Origin: CAYGDP01 sp964348665
Lineage (GTDB): Bacteria > Verrucomicrobiota > Verrucomicrobiia > Palsa-1439 > CAYGDP01
Assembly (NCBI GenBank): GCA_964348665.1
Contig: CAYGDP010000011.1
Span: 62,001 to 126,000 of the forward strand
DNA length: 64,000 nucleotides
Direction of reading: 5' to 3'
The notes under the pieces were generated by a model, which saw nothing but the letters and a program-made list of their open reading frames with translations, did no database searches and had not been told where the DNA came from. Shown in pieces: positions 36,401-46,580 of the stretch (positions within the stretch are counted from its first letter, which is position 1; the number at the start of each line of letters is the position of its first letter). Position numbers and translations under genes: made by a program.

Positions 36401-39400
36401 CATCGCCAACGCCTCCACGACCGAAGGCAACAGCGGCACCAAGGTTTTATCCTTTAATCTTTCCCTTTCCAATGCCAGCTACCAAACGATCACCGTCACT
36501 TACACGACAAGCGACGGGACAGCAACAATCGCCGATGGCGATTACGTGGCCGTTGGCGCCGGCGTTGTCACCTTCAACCCCGGCGAAACCAGCAAGACAG
36601 CAGCGGTTACAATCAATGGCAACACGGTCTATGAATTGGATGAAACTATCACCGTCACACTCTCGCTTCCCACGAACGCCACGCTGGGAGTCCCGGCGGG
36701 AACCGGCACCATCACCAACGACGACGCGCCGCCCGTCCTCTCCATTGCCAGTAACAGTCTAGTGGAAGGCAATGGCGGTGTCAGTAATATCGCCCTGACC
36801 GCCACACTTTCTACTGTGAGCAACGTTGACGCCGTTGTGAATTACGCCACCTCGGATGGCGCCGCGACCGTTGCCGACGGAGATTATGTGTCCACGAGCG
36901 GCACTCTTACGTTCCTAGCCGGTGAAACTTCCAAAACAATCTCGGTCCCGATCAATGGAGACGGCTTCTACGAATTGAATGAAGCGTTCAACGTCAATTT
37001 GAGCGGCGCTACCAATGCCTCCATCGGTGTGAGCACTAACACCGGCATTATCACCAACGATGATCCTCCTCCCGTGTTGTCCGTCGCCGATGTAACGGTC
37101 GACGAAGGTAACAGTGGCACCACCGGATTGACGCTCTCTGTTACGCTGATACCCATCAGTGGCACAATTGCAATTGTCAATTATACGACGACCGACGGCA
37201 CAGCAACGGTGCTCGATTCCGACTATGTTGATGCTACCGGCACCCTTACATTTTTAGCCGGAGAAACTTCCAAGACCATTACCATCAATGCCATCGGCGA
37301 CACCAAGTTTGAGCAGGATGACACATTCACCGTCACCTTGAGCAATCCCAACGGTGCTAACCTCGGCTCAAGCATCGGGACTGGCACCATTATTAATGAC
37401 GATCCTATTCCCTCCATGTCCATTGCCGATGCCTCGGTGCTCGAAGAGGATGAATTTACCAAGAAACTTTTCTTTACCGCGAGCCTCTCTAACTCCAGCT
37501 ATCTAACAATCGACGCCAATTATGCGACGACCGATGACACCGCGACGCTTGCAGATGGCGATTATGCGCCTGCCAACAACACGGTGGTCTTTTTTCCTGG
37601 GGAGACCAGCAAGACCTTTTCAGTCACCATCAACAGCGACATTCGATATGAAACCGATGAAACCTTCTCCGTCAACTTGAGCGCCCCCCTCAACGCCNNN
37701 NNNNNNNNNNNNNNNNNNNNNNNNNNNNNNNNNNNNNNNNNNNNNNNNNNNNNNNNNNNNNNNNNNNNNNNNNNNNNNNNNNNNNNNNNNNNNNNNNTGA
37801 AACCGATGAAACCTTCTCCGTCAACTTGAGCGCCCCCCTCAACGCCGCCCTGGGGGTGAGTTCGGCCACCGGCACCATCACCAACGATGATGCCCCTCCC
37901 ATCGTCTCTCTTGGCAACGCCACCTTGACCGAAGGCAACAGCGGAACAACCCCGCTCTTGCTCTCCATCAACCTCTCCAATGCCAGCACCCAAGCGGTCA
38001 CCGTTGCCTACGCCACGGCCGACATCACCGCCACGGCGGGAACCGATTACACGGCTGCCAGCGGCGTGGTGACATTCCTTGCCGGCGAAACTTCCAAGTC
38101 AATCGCCGTCTCTGTCGCTGGCGAAACACTATTCGAGTTGGACGAAACCTTCAGCGTCACGCTCTCGCTTCCCACCAACGCCACGCTGGGCGTCTCGACA
38201 GGGACCGGCACCATCGCCAACGACGATTCCATTCCCGTTCTCTCCATCGCCAATGTCTCCGCAGCCGAAGGCAATGCCGGCTCGACCGCCTTTGTCTTCA
38301 ACCTCACTCTCTCGGCAGCCAGCGGTGCCACAACCACCGTTGCCTACGCCACCGCCGATGGAACCGCGACCGTCGCTGACGCCGACTATCCTTCGACAAG
38401 TGGAACCCTCACCTTTAACCCCGGCGAAACCCTCAAGACCATCACCGTCAATGTGGCCGGGGATACCCAGTTTGAGCCGGACGAAACTTTCTCCCTCAAC
38501 CTCTCGGCCCCTCTCAACGCAACTCTCGGTGTAAGTTCGGCCACTGGCACCATCACCAACGACGATTCGCAATCTGCCATCTCGATTGCCGCTGCCGCGG
38601 TGGTCGAGGGCAATAGCGGTACAGCAGCGCTGGCGTTCAACCTTTCCCTCTCCAACCCAAGCTCTCAAACCATCACCGTCGCTTACGCGACTGGCGACGC
38701 AACAGCCACCACGGCCGATGGCGATTATACTCCGGCCAGCGGTACCATCACCTTCAACCCCGGCGAAACTCTCAAGACCATCACCGTCAACGCCGCCGGC
38801 GACATCCAGTTTGAGGCAGACGAAACTTTTACGGTCAACTTGAGCGCCCCCGCCAATGCCACCCTCGCCACCCCGGCGGCCATTGGCACCATCACCAACG
38901 ACGATGCGCAACCTGCCATTTCCGTGACCGACCTTGCCGTCATCGAAGGCAACAGTGGCTCGACACTTCTGGTGTTCAATCTCTCTCTCTCCAATCCCAG
39001 TTTCCAAACCATTACCGTTTCCTATGCCACCGCCGATGGAACCGCAATGGTGTCCGGCGGTGATTACCTGGCCACAAGTGGCATCGCGACGTTCCTTCCG
39101 GGCGTAACTCTCCAAACTATCATCGTCCAAGCCTATGGCGACATTGCCTTCGAAGCAGATGAAACTTTCAGCTTCAACTTAAGCGCCCCCGCCAACGCCA
39201 CCCTCGCCACCCCGACGGCCACCGGCACCATCACCAACGACGATGCGTTCCCCTCCATCTCCATCGGCGACGTATCCATTACCGAAGGCAACAGCGGGAC
39301 AAGCAACCTTGTCTTCACCCTCACACTCGGCTCCACCAGCGCTTCGACAATCACCGTCGATTACGCCACCTCCAATAGCACGGCGATGGCCCCCAGCGAT

Positions 39401-41932
39401 TACACGGCCGCCAGTGGCACCATCACCTTCGCGCCCGGCGTCTCCACCCAACCCATCACCATCACCATCAACGGCGATGCCACACCCGAAACCGTCGAGA
39501 CCTTTCTCATCAATCTGGCCAACGCCCTCAACGCCACCATCGCCGACACGCAAGCCATCGGCACCATCATCAACGATGATACCATCGTCACCATCTCCGC
39601 CAATGACCCCAATGCTTCCGAATCCGGCGACCCCGGCCAGTTCACCGTGAGCCTCCCGGTCGCCGCTTCGTTTGGTCTCACCATTTTCTACACCGTCAGC
39701 GGCAGTGCCACCGCCGGCAGCGATTACTCGGCCTTGAGCGGATCAGTTTTCATTTCAGGCGGTAACGCCTCGGCAGTAATTAACCTGAATCCCCTCAACG
39801 ATCCCAATACCGAAGGAACCGAAACGGTCATTGTCACTCTCACGGCAGATACCGCTTATCTGATCGGCATCCCCGGCAACGCAACCATCAACATTGCCGA
39901 CGATGAACCGGAGGTTTCCATCCAGGCCAATGACCCTGTCCTCTCCGAATCCGGTGATCCCGGACAGTTCATCCTCACCCGCACCGGCAGCACGACAGCC
40001 GATCTGACGGTCTTTTACACCCTTAGCGGCAGCGCTACCACCGGCAGCGATTACTCGGCCTTGAGCGGCTCGGTCGTCATCACCGCCGGCAACGCAACCG
40101 CGACCATTGATGTCACCCCCCTCAACGATGCTTCCACCGAACCCAACGAAACCATCATCATCACCCTCACCCCCAACGCCAGCTACACCGTCGTCACCCC
40201 CGACGCCGCCACCGCCACCATCACAGATAACGAACCGGAAATCTCCATCAGTGCCACCGACCCCAACGCCGCAGAACCAGCTGACCCCGGATCATTCACC
40301 ATCTCCCGCACCGGCAACACGACAACCGCGCTGGTCGTCAACCTCCTGGTCAGCGGCACCGCCTCCAACGGCGTCGACTTTACCACCCTGACCACCTCCG
40401 CCACCATCGCCGCTGGCCAAAGCTCGGTGACTCTTACCGTTGCGCCCATCGATGACGCCGTAGATGAAACCGATGAAATCGTCATTCTCACTCTCCAACC
40501 CAATGCCGCCTACACCCTCACCTCCTCGACAATCGCATCGGTCACACTCGCCGATAACGACACGGCCGGTGTCACCGTAACTCCGAATACCGGATTGTTC
40601 ACCACCGAGACAGGCGACACCGCTGTATTCACCGTCGTATTGACCAGCCAACCCTCCGGCAACGTCTCCATCAATCTCTCCAGTTCCGATCTGACCGAAG
40701 CCGCCGTCTCACCGGCCACGCTCCTCTTCACTTCGGCCAACTGGAATATCGCTCAAACCATCACCCTCACCGGTGTCGACGACGTTGCCGATGATGGCGA
40801 TATCGCCTTGATCATCCTGACCAGTTCGGCCACCAGCGGCGATCCGCTCTACAACGGACTGGCCGTTGCCGACGTGGCCCTCACCAATCTAGACGATGAA
40901 AACGGTCTCTTTGGCAATGCGGGTCGGGCTGATTTTAACAGCGATGGCGTCGCCGATTTTGCCCAGATCAATCCCGGCGCAGGCTCCATCAGCGTTTTCC
41001 TCCGCCAACGCGATGGCACCTTCCGACAACGCCAACTCCTGACCCTGCCAACCCCCGTCCAGACCATCGGCAACGCCGACTTCAATGCCGATGGACGCAT
41101 GGATTTGATCATCTCCTACGTTGCCACCGACGATCTGACTCTGTTCTTGGGCAGCGGCAAAGGAAAATTTAAACGCGCCAGCGATCACGGCCCTCTCGGT
41201 CCCTCTTGGGCTGCCGCCACCGATTTCAATGCCGACGCCATCGCCGATGTCGCCATCGCCAACACCAAGATCGATGCCACCAGCATCTTCCTGGGGATCG
41301 GCAACGGGTTCTTCGCGCCGCGTGCCGACATCTTCGACACCGAAATCGGCAGTAACCCCCGCGCACTGGTCCCCGGCGATTACGACGGAGATGGCAGGAC
41401 CGATCTGGCCGTGCTCAACACCAAATCAAAACTCCCCCTGGTCGTCGGCAGCTCCCTGCGCGTCCTGCTGGGCGATGGCAATGGCAATTTAAATCTCTCC
41501 TTCTACACCGCCGTCGTGGCTACCGGCATGGCCCCCGGTGACGTCAATGGCGATGGCAAAACCGACCTGGCTCTCTTCAACGCCAACGACCATACCACGG
41601 CCATCCTGCTAAGCAACGGCAACGCGTTTGTCAGTCCTGTTTCCTCCCCCGCAGGTCTCTCCCCCGTCGAAGTCGCCTTGGCTGATTTCAACGGCGATGC
41701 CAATCTCGACCTGGTCGTCGCCAACAGCGGCAGCAATAACATCTTCGTCCGGCTCGGCAACGGCGATGGATCCTTCGGCGCTGCCACCACGCACGCCACC
41801 GCCATCAGCCCCATCGGTCTAGCCCTGGGGGATTTCACAGGAGACGGCAATCTCGACGTGCTGATCGCCGACAAATCCGATACCATCCGCACCCTCGCTG
41901 GTAACGGCTCGGGCAACTTCCTGCTTCTATAA
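33435..41932 (+). CDS. Giant secreted metzincin protease-like protein with Calx-beta array and FG-GAP repeats (interrupted by assembly gap)
   Basis: The N-terminus (basic, then LNLETLELRLAP) is the LExLExR type common in PVC surface proteins. A metalloprotease-like domain follows with HETGHTFGLGH (zinc ligands H190, H194, H200; Glu191) and a Met-turn near 234 (AIMGG), then a PPC-like beta domain (about 285-410). About seventeen Calx-beta or Calx-beta-like domains of 100-120 residues follow, each starting with a strand and EGNSGT and ending GTITNDD. A further beta domain and about seven calcium-binding FG-GAP/VCBS units (DFNSDGVADF type) end the protein. It should be exported, calcium-dependent and adhesive or proteolytic. 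The frame breaks only at the 100-N gap; joining the flanking repeats restores one frame of about 2,780 residues. It could equally be read as two pieces, 33435 to the gap and after the gap to 41932. Confidence 0.82.
37649..37697 (+). repeat. 49-base sequence repeated exactly on the other side of the gap
   Basis: This stretch, starting tgaaaccgatg and ending ctcaacgcc, is identical to 37798-37846 immediately after the N run. It lies inside a Calx-beta unit and encodes ETDETFSVNLSAPLNA. An exact overlap at both contig ends is typical of k-mer-length contig overlap in de Bruijn assemblies. Confidence 0.9.
37698..37797. other. Assembly gap of 100 N
   Basis: Exactly 100 undetermined bases, a default scaffold-gap length, within the giant gene. 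The size is therefore not informative. Deleting the gap plus one of the flanking 49-base copies (149 bases in all) returns the downstream part to the upstream reading frame. Confidence 0.97.
37798..37846 (+). repeat. Second exact copy of the 49-base gap-flanking sequence
   Basis: Identical to 37649-37697. It is followed by GCC CTG GGG, which continues the Calx-beta unit in frame if the two copies are merged. Confidence 0.9.
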
Positions 41933-41940
41933 ACCTTTTC

Positions 41941-41981
41941 GCCGGACGACATCATCGCGCACTTGCGTCGGCAACCGTTTT
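41941..41981 (+). terminator. Possible intrinsic terminator after the giant gene
   Basis: GCCGGACG (41941-41948) can pair with CGTCGGC (41966-41972) as a seven-pair stem with one bulged G and a 17-base loop, followed five bases later by TTTT. It lies nine bases after the stop. The long loop and short T run make this a weak candidate. Confidence 0.3.
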
Positions 41982-42096
41982 AAATTAGACTCCACTCAAT
42001 CCTCGGACGGATTGCCTGGTGTCAAAGTAAAATGACCATTACATCGCGAGTGTACCTGTGCAGAGGAACTTAGCGCAGGATTATCGAGATGATGAA

Positions 42097-42170
42097 CGGG
42101 GCGTGGCTCAGCCTGGTAGAGCGCTTGGTTTGGGACCAAGAAGTCGCGGGTTCAAATCCCGCCGCCCCGA
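42097..42170 (+). tRNA. tRNA-Pro (anticodon UGG)
   Basis: A 74-base cloverleaf: acceptor arms CGGGGCG and CGCCCCG pair fully, the D arm contains GCTCAGCCTGGTAGAGC, and the anticodon stem CTTGG/CCAAG encloses loop TTTGGGA with anticodon TGG at 42131-42133. The T arm is GCGGG-TTCAAAT-CCCGC. The discriminator base is A and the 3' CCA is not encoded. It reads proline codons. Confidence 0.96.
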
Positions 42171-42310
42171 TTTTATCGTTAGATGGGAAGGACGGCTCGC
42201 CAGAGGCGGACAAGTCCAGTCGTCCCGTTTGTTTAGGATAGGAATGGCTTTGCGAAACCCACCACAGCCAATAATTTTCCGGGCCGATCATCCGTTTCTC
42301 TTTCTGATTC

Positions 42311-43906
42311 GTGACAACCACTCCGGATCCATCCTTTTCATTGGAAGAGTTCTCAACCCCAAGTCAGGTTAGCCAATCCTCGACAATCGCGGGGGTTGCT
42401 TTACAATGGCGTGGGATGAATGAGGATGTTCAACGCCACGAAACCGTTGCCTCCACCGGTGCCGCTCCCCGGACGGATGTGCCGATTTATTCGGCGCAAC
42501 GTGTGATGATTCCGGTAACGCAGAGTTTCGGGGAATATGAGGTAATCGAGGAATTGGGCCGGGGCGGGATGGGCGTGGTCTATAAAGCTCTCCAAAAAAA
42601 ACTAGACCGTACCGTCGCCATCAAAGTAATTCTTTCTGATCGCGTCGCGACCCTAGAACAGGTGGAGATGTTCCAATCGGAAGCGCGCGCACTGGCAAAG
42701 GTGATACACCCGAACGTGGTGCGCATTTACGAAGCGGATGAATGGCTGGGTAATCATTTCTTCGCAATGGATTTCATCGCCGGCGATAATCTGGCCGCCT
42801 ATTCCGAACGCAAAAAACTGGATTTCGAAGAGATCGCGGAGATTGTCGCCATCATCGCCCGCGCCGTGGATCATCTGCATCAACAAGGAATCGTCCATCG
42901 CGACTTGAAACCATCCAACGTGCTGGTGGATACGAATGGAACCCCCTACGTAACCGATTTTGGATTGGCGATGATGTTTCGACACGAACGGACGGACGAT
43001 GAAATGCTCTCCGTCGCCGGCACGCCCAGTTATATGGCGCCAGAACAGGCACAGGGCGCCATCCAGCAAATCGGCCCGCGCACCGATGTTTATGCGCTCG
43101 GTTCGGTTCTATTTCATCTCCTTACCGGCCGGCCCCCCTTCGAGTCGAATTCTTCCTTAGACACGTTGTTGCAGGTGATCGAGAATGACCCGCCGAAACC
43201 GGTCAAGCTCAACCCGCAAACGCCGCCCGATTTGGAAACAATCTGCTGGAGATGTCTGCGCAAACAACCCAAGCATCGGTATGAATCAGCCGCGGCGCTC
43301 GCGGATGATTTGGAGCGGTATGTTCGAGGAGAAGCCATCGAGACACAGCCACCTGATTTTCACACGCGGCTCCGACATTGGACACGACGGGAACCCGCGC
43401 TCGTCTGGCGATTGGTCGGCCTCGGCACGGCGGCGGTAATCGCGCAAGTAGATTATCAATTGGCACATGAAATTTCACTGCTGATGCACTTGAAAATCAT
43501 GGGTGTGCTGACGTCCTGGATGGCGATCTCGTGGGTGTGTCAATGGTGCCTCACACGCGATCAATGGACGGAAGAAGCGCGGATGATTTGGGCGGGTGCG
43601 GACGTGGCGTTGTTGACGGGATTGCTTATCATCAATGACGGTCTGAATGGGCCGCTTGTGGGGACATATCCGCTATTGATCGCCAGCGCCGGATTATGGT
43701 TCCGCGAACGAGTCGTCTGGCTCTCCACGGTTCTTTCCTTCCTCGGCTATAGCGCGCTGGCCATCGAGGGCGAAGTCCGCGGATTGCAACTGACGCGAGT
43801 ACACTGGCATTTAACCTTTCTCGCAATCTTATTGGTGATGGGTTTCGTCGTCAGCCATCAAGTCCACCGGCTCAGGCGCCTAACGCGCCATTTGAAACGG
43901 AAATAA
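42311..43906 (+). CDS. Membrane-anchored Ser/Thr protein kinase (PknB/Hanks type)
   Basis: Up to 531 residues. The kinase domain (about residues 75-345) has the Gly loop GRGGMGVVYKA, the ATP-binding Lys in VAIKVI, the catalytic loop HRDLKPSNVLV, DFGLA and GTPSYMAPEQA, so it should be active. The C-terminal part has about five hydrophobic helices and ends with a basic tail (HRLRRLTRHLKRK), which places the kinase in the cytoplasm and the C-terminal part in the membrane. I kept GTG at 42311; ATG at 42416 is an alternative that would still contain the whole kinase domain. It precedes an ECF sigma gene by 19 bases, an arrangement seen in PVC bacteria, and may control it. Confidence 0.9.
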   Translation: MTTTPDPSFSLEEFSTPSQVSQSSTIAGVALQWRGMNEDVQRHETVASTGAAPRTDVPIYSAQRVMIPVTQSFGEYEVIEELGRGGMGVVYKALQKKLDRTVAIKVILSDRVATLEQVEMFQSEARALAKVIHPNVVRIYEADEWLGNHFFAMDFIAGDNLAAYSERKKLDFEEIAEIVAIIARAVDHLHQQGIVHRDLKPSNVLVDTNGTPYVTDFGLAMMFRHERTDDEMLSVAGTPSYMAPEQAQGAIQQIGPRTDVYALGSVLFHLLTGRPPFESNSSLDTLLQVIENDPPKPVKLNPQTPPDLETICWRCLRKQPKHRYESAAALADDLERYVRGEAIETQPPDFHTRLRHWTRREPALVWRLVGLGTAAVIAQVDYQLAHEISLLMHLKIMGVLTSWMAISWVCQWCLTRDQWTEEARMIWAGADVALLTGLLIINDGLNGPLVGTYPLLIASAGLWFRERVVWLSTVLSFLGYSALAIEGEVRGLQLTRVHWHLTFLAILLVMGFVVSHQVHRLRRLTRHLKRK

Positions 43907-43925
43907 CGAGCCTCCTGGTTCTGCC

Positions 43926-44510
43926 ATGCACGGCCAATTCAATAATTATTGTAGACAAAAGGACGCGTCCGTGACGCTCTCTGTACGGATGCAGGATGAG
44001 AACTCTGCTTATTCCGAGACCCCAGGCGGCGACGCATGGCAGACATGGATTCGCGAATACGGTCCGCGATTGTTATTGTTCGCCCGACAACAAACCCGGA
44101 CCGAAGCCGACTCCGAGGATGTGTTGCAGATCGCGTTGGTCGAATCCTGGGAACGAACCGGGCGGAACGAGCCGCCGCCATTGCCGTTGGTCTTCGCCAC
44201 AATTCGGCGACGCGCGATTGATTGGGCGCGCAGCAACGACCGCCGCGCCGCCCGCGAACAAGCCGAGCTCCCAGGAGACGTTCCGTGGTTTGATCCGTCC
44301 TTGGCAGACGCGGAGTTGCGCGAGGAATTGGAAGCTGCAATGAAAAAACTACCGCAAATGTACCGCGAAGTTATAACGCTGAAAGTCTGGGGCGAGTTGA
44401 CCTTTGAGCAAATCGCTGAAGTTCTCGATATCCCTCTCAACACCGCAGCGTCCCGCTACCGTTACGGGCTCGACGGCCTGCGCAAACAAATGTCTCGACT
44501 GACAGTATGA
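43926..44510 (+). CDS. ECF-type RNA polymerase sigma factor
   Basis: The 194-residue protein has region 2 (RLLLFARQQTRTEADSEDVLQIALVESW, then FATIRRRAIDWARS) and region 4 with a helix-turn-helix (LPQMYREVITLKVWGELTFEQIAEVLDIPLNTAASRYRYGL, here shown only as landmarks). It should direct RNA polymerase to stress or surface-related promoters. An ATG at 43989 is an alternative start. The stop overlaps the next gene's start as ATGA, coupling it to a membrane protein that is likely its anti-sigma partner. Confidence 0.87.
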   Translation: MHGQFNNYCRQKDASVTLSVRMQDENSAYSETPGGDAWQTWIREYGPRLLLFARQQTRTEADSEDVLQIALVESWERTGRNEPPPLPLVFATIRRRAIDWARSNDRRAAREQAELPGDVPWFDPSLADAELREELEAAMKKLPQMYREVITLKVWGELTFEQIAEVLDIPLNTAASRYRYGLDGLRKQMSRLTV

Positions 44511-45010
44511 ATGATCGCGAACCCAACTTGGAGGCGCTGGAACAAAAGTTGCGTGCGCTAACACCGGCTCGTCCGTCATTGGATCTGATGACGAGATTGT
44601 CGGAGAATCGTCGTGCTGCGGCAAGCAAGGACGCGCGACCTTGCGGGATCAGACAGCCACTTTTACGAAAAAACAACAATTATGAAGCGAAAAATTGGCA
44701 AACTTTCCTATGGCGGATCTTCGTACCGCTAACAGCGGTTGCGGCAGTCGTCGCACTGGTTTTTTTTGTTTGGCGCAACCAATCCTCCACTCCGCCGATG
44801 ACAGAAAAACCGTTTCGGCAAGTCGAGTCCGCAAACTTTTTTGTCGGCGCGCGTGACGCGGGTGTCGTCCACACAAGCGATCACCAGCCGTACCGTGCGG
44901 TCCGGGCCATTCACGGCCGCAAAAGCGTGTGGGAAGATGAGACCGGGGCGCGGGTGGAGCAAGTAATGCCGGAAGAAACCATCGTGCTGGTCAGCATGCC
45001 CGTGTACTGA
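44507..45010 (+). CDS. Single-pass membrane protein, probable anti-sigma partner
   Basis: The 167-residue protein has a helical N-terminal cytoplasmic part with no zinc-finger (ZAS) motif, one membrane helix (VPLTAVAAVVALVFFVWR, about 73-90), and a roughly 70-residue extracytoplasmic part. The arrangement, and the ATGA overlap with the sigma gene, fit an anti-sigma factor. This is inferred from position and topology, not from a recognised domain. Confidence 0.6.
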   Translation: MNDREPNLEALEQKLRALTPARPSLDLMTRLSENRRAAASKDARPCGIRQPLLRKNNNYEAKNWQTFLWRIFVPLTAVAAVVALVFFVWRNQSSTPPMTEKPFRQVESANFFVGARDAGVVHTSDHQPYRAVRAIHGRKSVWEDETGARVEQVMPEETIVLVSMPVY

Positions 45011-45035
45011 AAGACAATCGACAAAGGAGAATCCA

Positions 45036-45995
45036 ATGAAACAGATCCTATTGAAATCGTATTGCATCGCGTTTACAGCGAGCGCATTCATTCTCGCGGC
45101 AGTGGGAGACGACAATACCAGCAAACCGCCGCCCGGCGTCGAGCCGCCGCCACCCAAAGCGGAGACGAGGGCGGCACCCCCGCAAACATCGGTAACGTGG
45201 CTTGGTGTTTCAGCAGAAAAGACTCCGCCCGAACTGGAAGCGCATCTCGGACGTGGAAAAGACACTGGGTTGCTCATTCGTCACGTCGTACCGGGAAGCC
45301 CCGCAGCGATAGCCGGTGTGAAACAATACGATATTCTGCTACGCCTAGACGAGCATTCTTTGTTTCATCCCAGACAGCTCCAAGATGTTGTTGCCGGGAA
45401 AAAACCTGACGAGGTTGTCTCCCTAACATTGCTGCGCGAAGGCAAGGAACAGCAACTCAAAGCCACGCTCGCCACCCACCATTTCGCTGCAGATGACCAT
45501 AACGAACGAATCATTTTGCTCGGCGACGGAAACGAAGTGGACCTTCATGAGATTCTCAAAGAAGCGCATCAAAACGCACACGGCGCCATCAAGATCATCC
45601 AGAACGGTCAGATCGTTCTCGATAAGAATCTCAACGACATCCGCGATATTCAGAAACACATCCACAACACCCTGCGCATGGGCGGGACCAGCAGATCGGG
45701 GGTGTCTGCATCCGTCCAAGACGGACATCTCACGGTTAAGCAGAACGGAAAAGTGATTTTGGAAAAAGATTTTGGATTAGGCGGCAGCACGAGTGTCTCG
45801 ACAACATCCATAAACGGGAAAACACACGTCGTTGTCACCAAAGACGGCAAAACCGTTTACGAGGCGGATTTTGACCATGACGGCGAGGTCGTGGACGCAC
45901 CACGCAACAATACCGAAAAAACAAAGAGACAGAACGATGAAACGATCAAGACCCTTCGCCAGCTCTTGCGAGACCTCGAAGAGCAGAATCAATAG
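45036..45995 (+). CDS. Secreted PDZ-domain protein
   Basis: The 319-residue protein has AAAGGAG ten bases before the ATG, a signal peptide, and a Pro-rich linker (SKPPPGVEPPPPKAE). A PDZ domain (about residues 50-150: WLGVSAEKTPPELEAHLG, VVPGSPAAIAGVKQYDILLRLD) follows, then a region with short beta repeats (GHLTVKQNGKVILEKDFG, THVVVTKDGKTVYEADFD) and a coiled-coil tail. No protease domain is present. It may bind peptide tails in the periplasm and report to the sigma/anti-sigma pair that precedes it. Confidence 0.78.
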   Translation: MKQILLKSYCIAFTASAFILAAVGDDNTSKPPPGVEPPPPKAETRAAPPQTSVTWLGVSAEKTPPELEAHLGRGKDTGLLIRHVVPGSPAAIAGVKQYDILLRLDEHSLFHPRQLQDVVAGKKPDEVVSLTLLREGKEQQLKATLATHHFAADDHNERIILLGDGNEVDLHEILKEAHQNAHGAIKIIQNGQIVLDKNLNDIRDIQKHIHNTLRMGGTSRSGVSASVQDGHLTVKQNGKVILEKDFGLGGSTSVSTTSINGKTHVVVTKDGKTVYEADFDHDGEVVDAPRNNTEKTKRQNDETIKTLRQLLRDLEEQNQ

Positions 45996-46064
45996 GCGCT
46001 CCGACGATCGGATGAAACAGATGCCACCAATAAGGATGTAGATCGTAAATTGCCAATCGACGAA

Positions 46065-46577
46065 TCAGAGGGAAGGCGGGTCGAATTCGTCCAGTTGAGA
46101 GGGGTTGGTATTGCCGCAGTGCGGACACCGAAAATCGCGTCGCTGATTGTACGCATCTGCATAGGGCATCCAATCGCGAGTACTGGTTTTCGATGTTTTC
46201 GAGCGCATCAAGCTATCCACCTCGGCAGAGGACAGAAATTCTTTTTCGGCCAGAAGTTTTTCGCCCCGGGCTTTTTCGTCGCCCGACCAGCGATGGAGCA
46301 AGAGCGGAAAAGTCTTGTCACAAGCTTTGCACCGAACCAAGTCGGCGCGAAACAACTTGTCTTGATTGCATTTTGGGCATATTTGCGGCGGGAGTTTGCG
46401 AAAACTAAGTCGTGTCACGCTCATGCAGTTTTCGCAGTAGAAGTTCCGGGTCTGACCCTCTTCAAGAGCCACCTTTCCGGCGCGATTAGCCGCCGAGCCG
46501 CGGAAGATCGCCCATCCGCCGACACCGATCAAGGCGGCAACAAGCACAGCTAACATAATGAGTCTGGATCGTTGCAA
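46065..46577 (-). CDS. Membrane-anchored zinc-ribbon protein (copy 1)
   Basis: The 170-residue protein has one N-terminal helix (MLAVLVAALIGVGGWAIF) and four CxxC knuckles: CENC, CPKC, CKAC and CPHC, enough for two zinc ribbons. It is a paralogue of the protein at 53137-53658, which has the same knuckles in the same order and also lies next to a pseudopilin gene. It begins either at TTG 46577, which leaves a basic leader (QRSR) before the helix, or at ATG 46556. It follows the pseudopilin gene by three bases, so the two are probably co-translated. Function unknown. Confidence 0.7.
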   Translation of the reverse strand: MQRSRLIMLAVLVAALIGVGGWAIFRGSAANRAGKVALEEGQTRNFYCENCMSVTRLSFRKLPPQICPKCNQDKLFRADLVRCKACDKTFPLLLHRWSGDEKARGEKLLAEKEFLSSAEVDSLMRSKTSKTSTRDWMPYADAYNQRRDFRCPHCGNTNPSQLDEFDPPSL

Positions 46578-46580
46578 TCG

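Larger units (their letters stand above)
34680..40560 (+). repeat. Tandem Calx-beta domain array (coding repeats)
   Basis: Roughly seventeen imperfect units of about 310-360 bases encode Calx-beta domains. Recurrent phrases are EGNSGT, GETSKT, DETF, NLSAP and GTITNDD. Units flanking the gap (about 37450-39240) are more alike in DNA than the outer ones, suggesting recent unit duplication. The three last units (from about 39580) belong to a different subtype with ESGDPGQF. These repeats explain why short-read assembly failed here. Confidence 0.85.

Noticed and set aside
34680..40560. Regularly spaced repeats that could suggest a CRISPR array
   Set aside because: The units are over 300 bases, encode Calx-beta domains in frame, and have no short identical repeat with unique spacers.
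35119..41492. Many open frames on both strands inside the Calx-beta array
   Set aside because: They are shadow frames created by the biased, repeated coding sequence of the giant gene.
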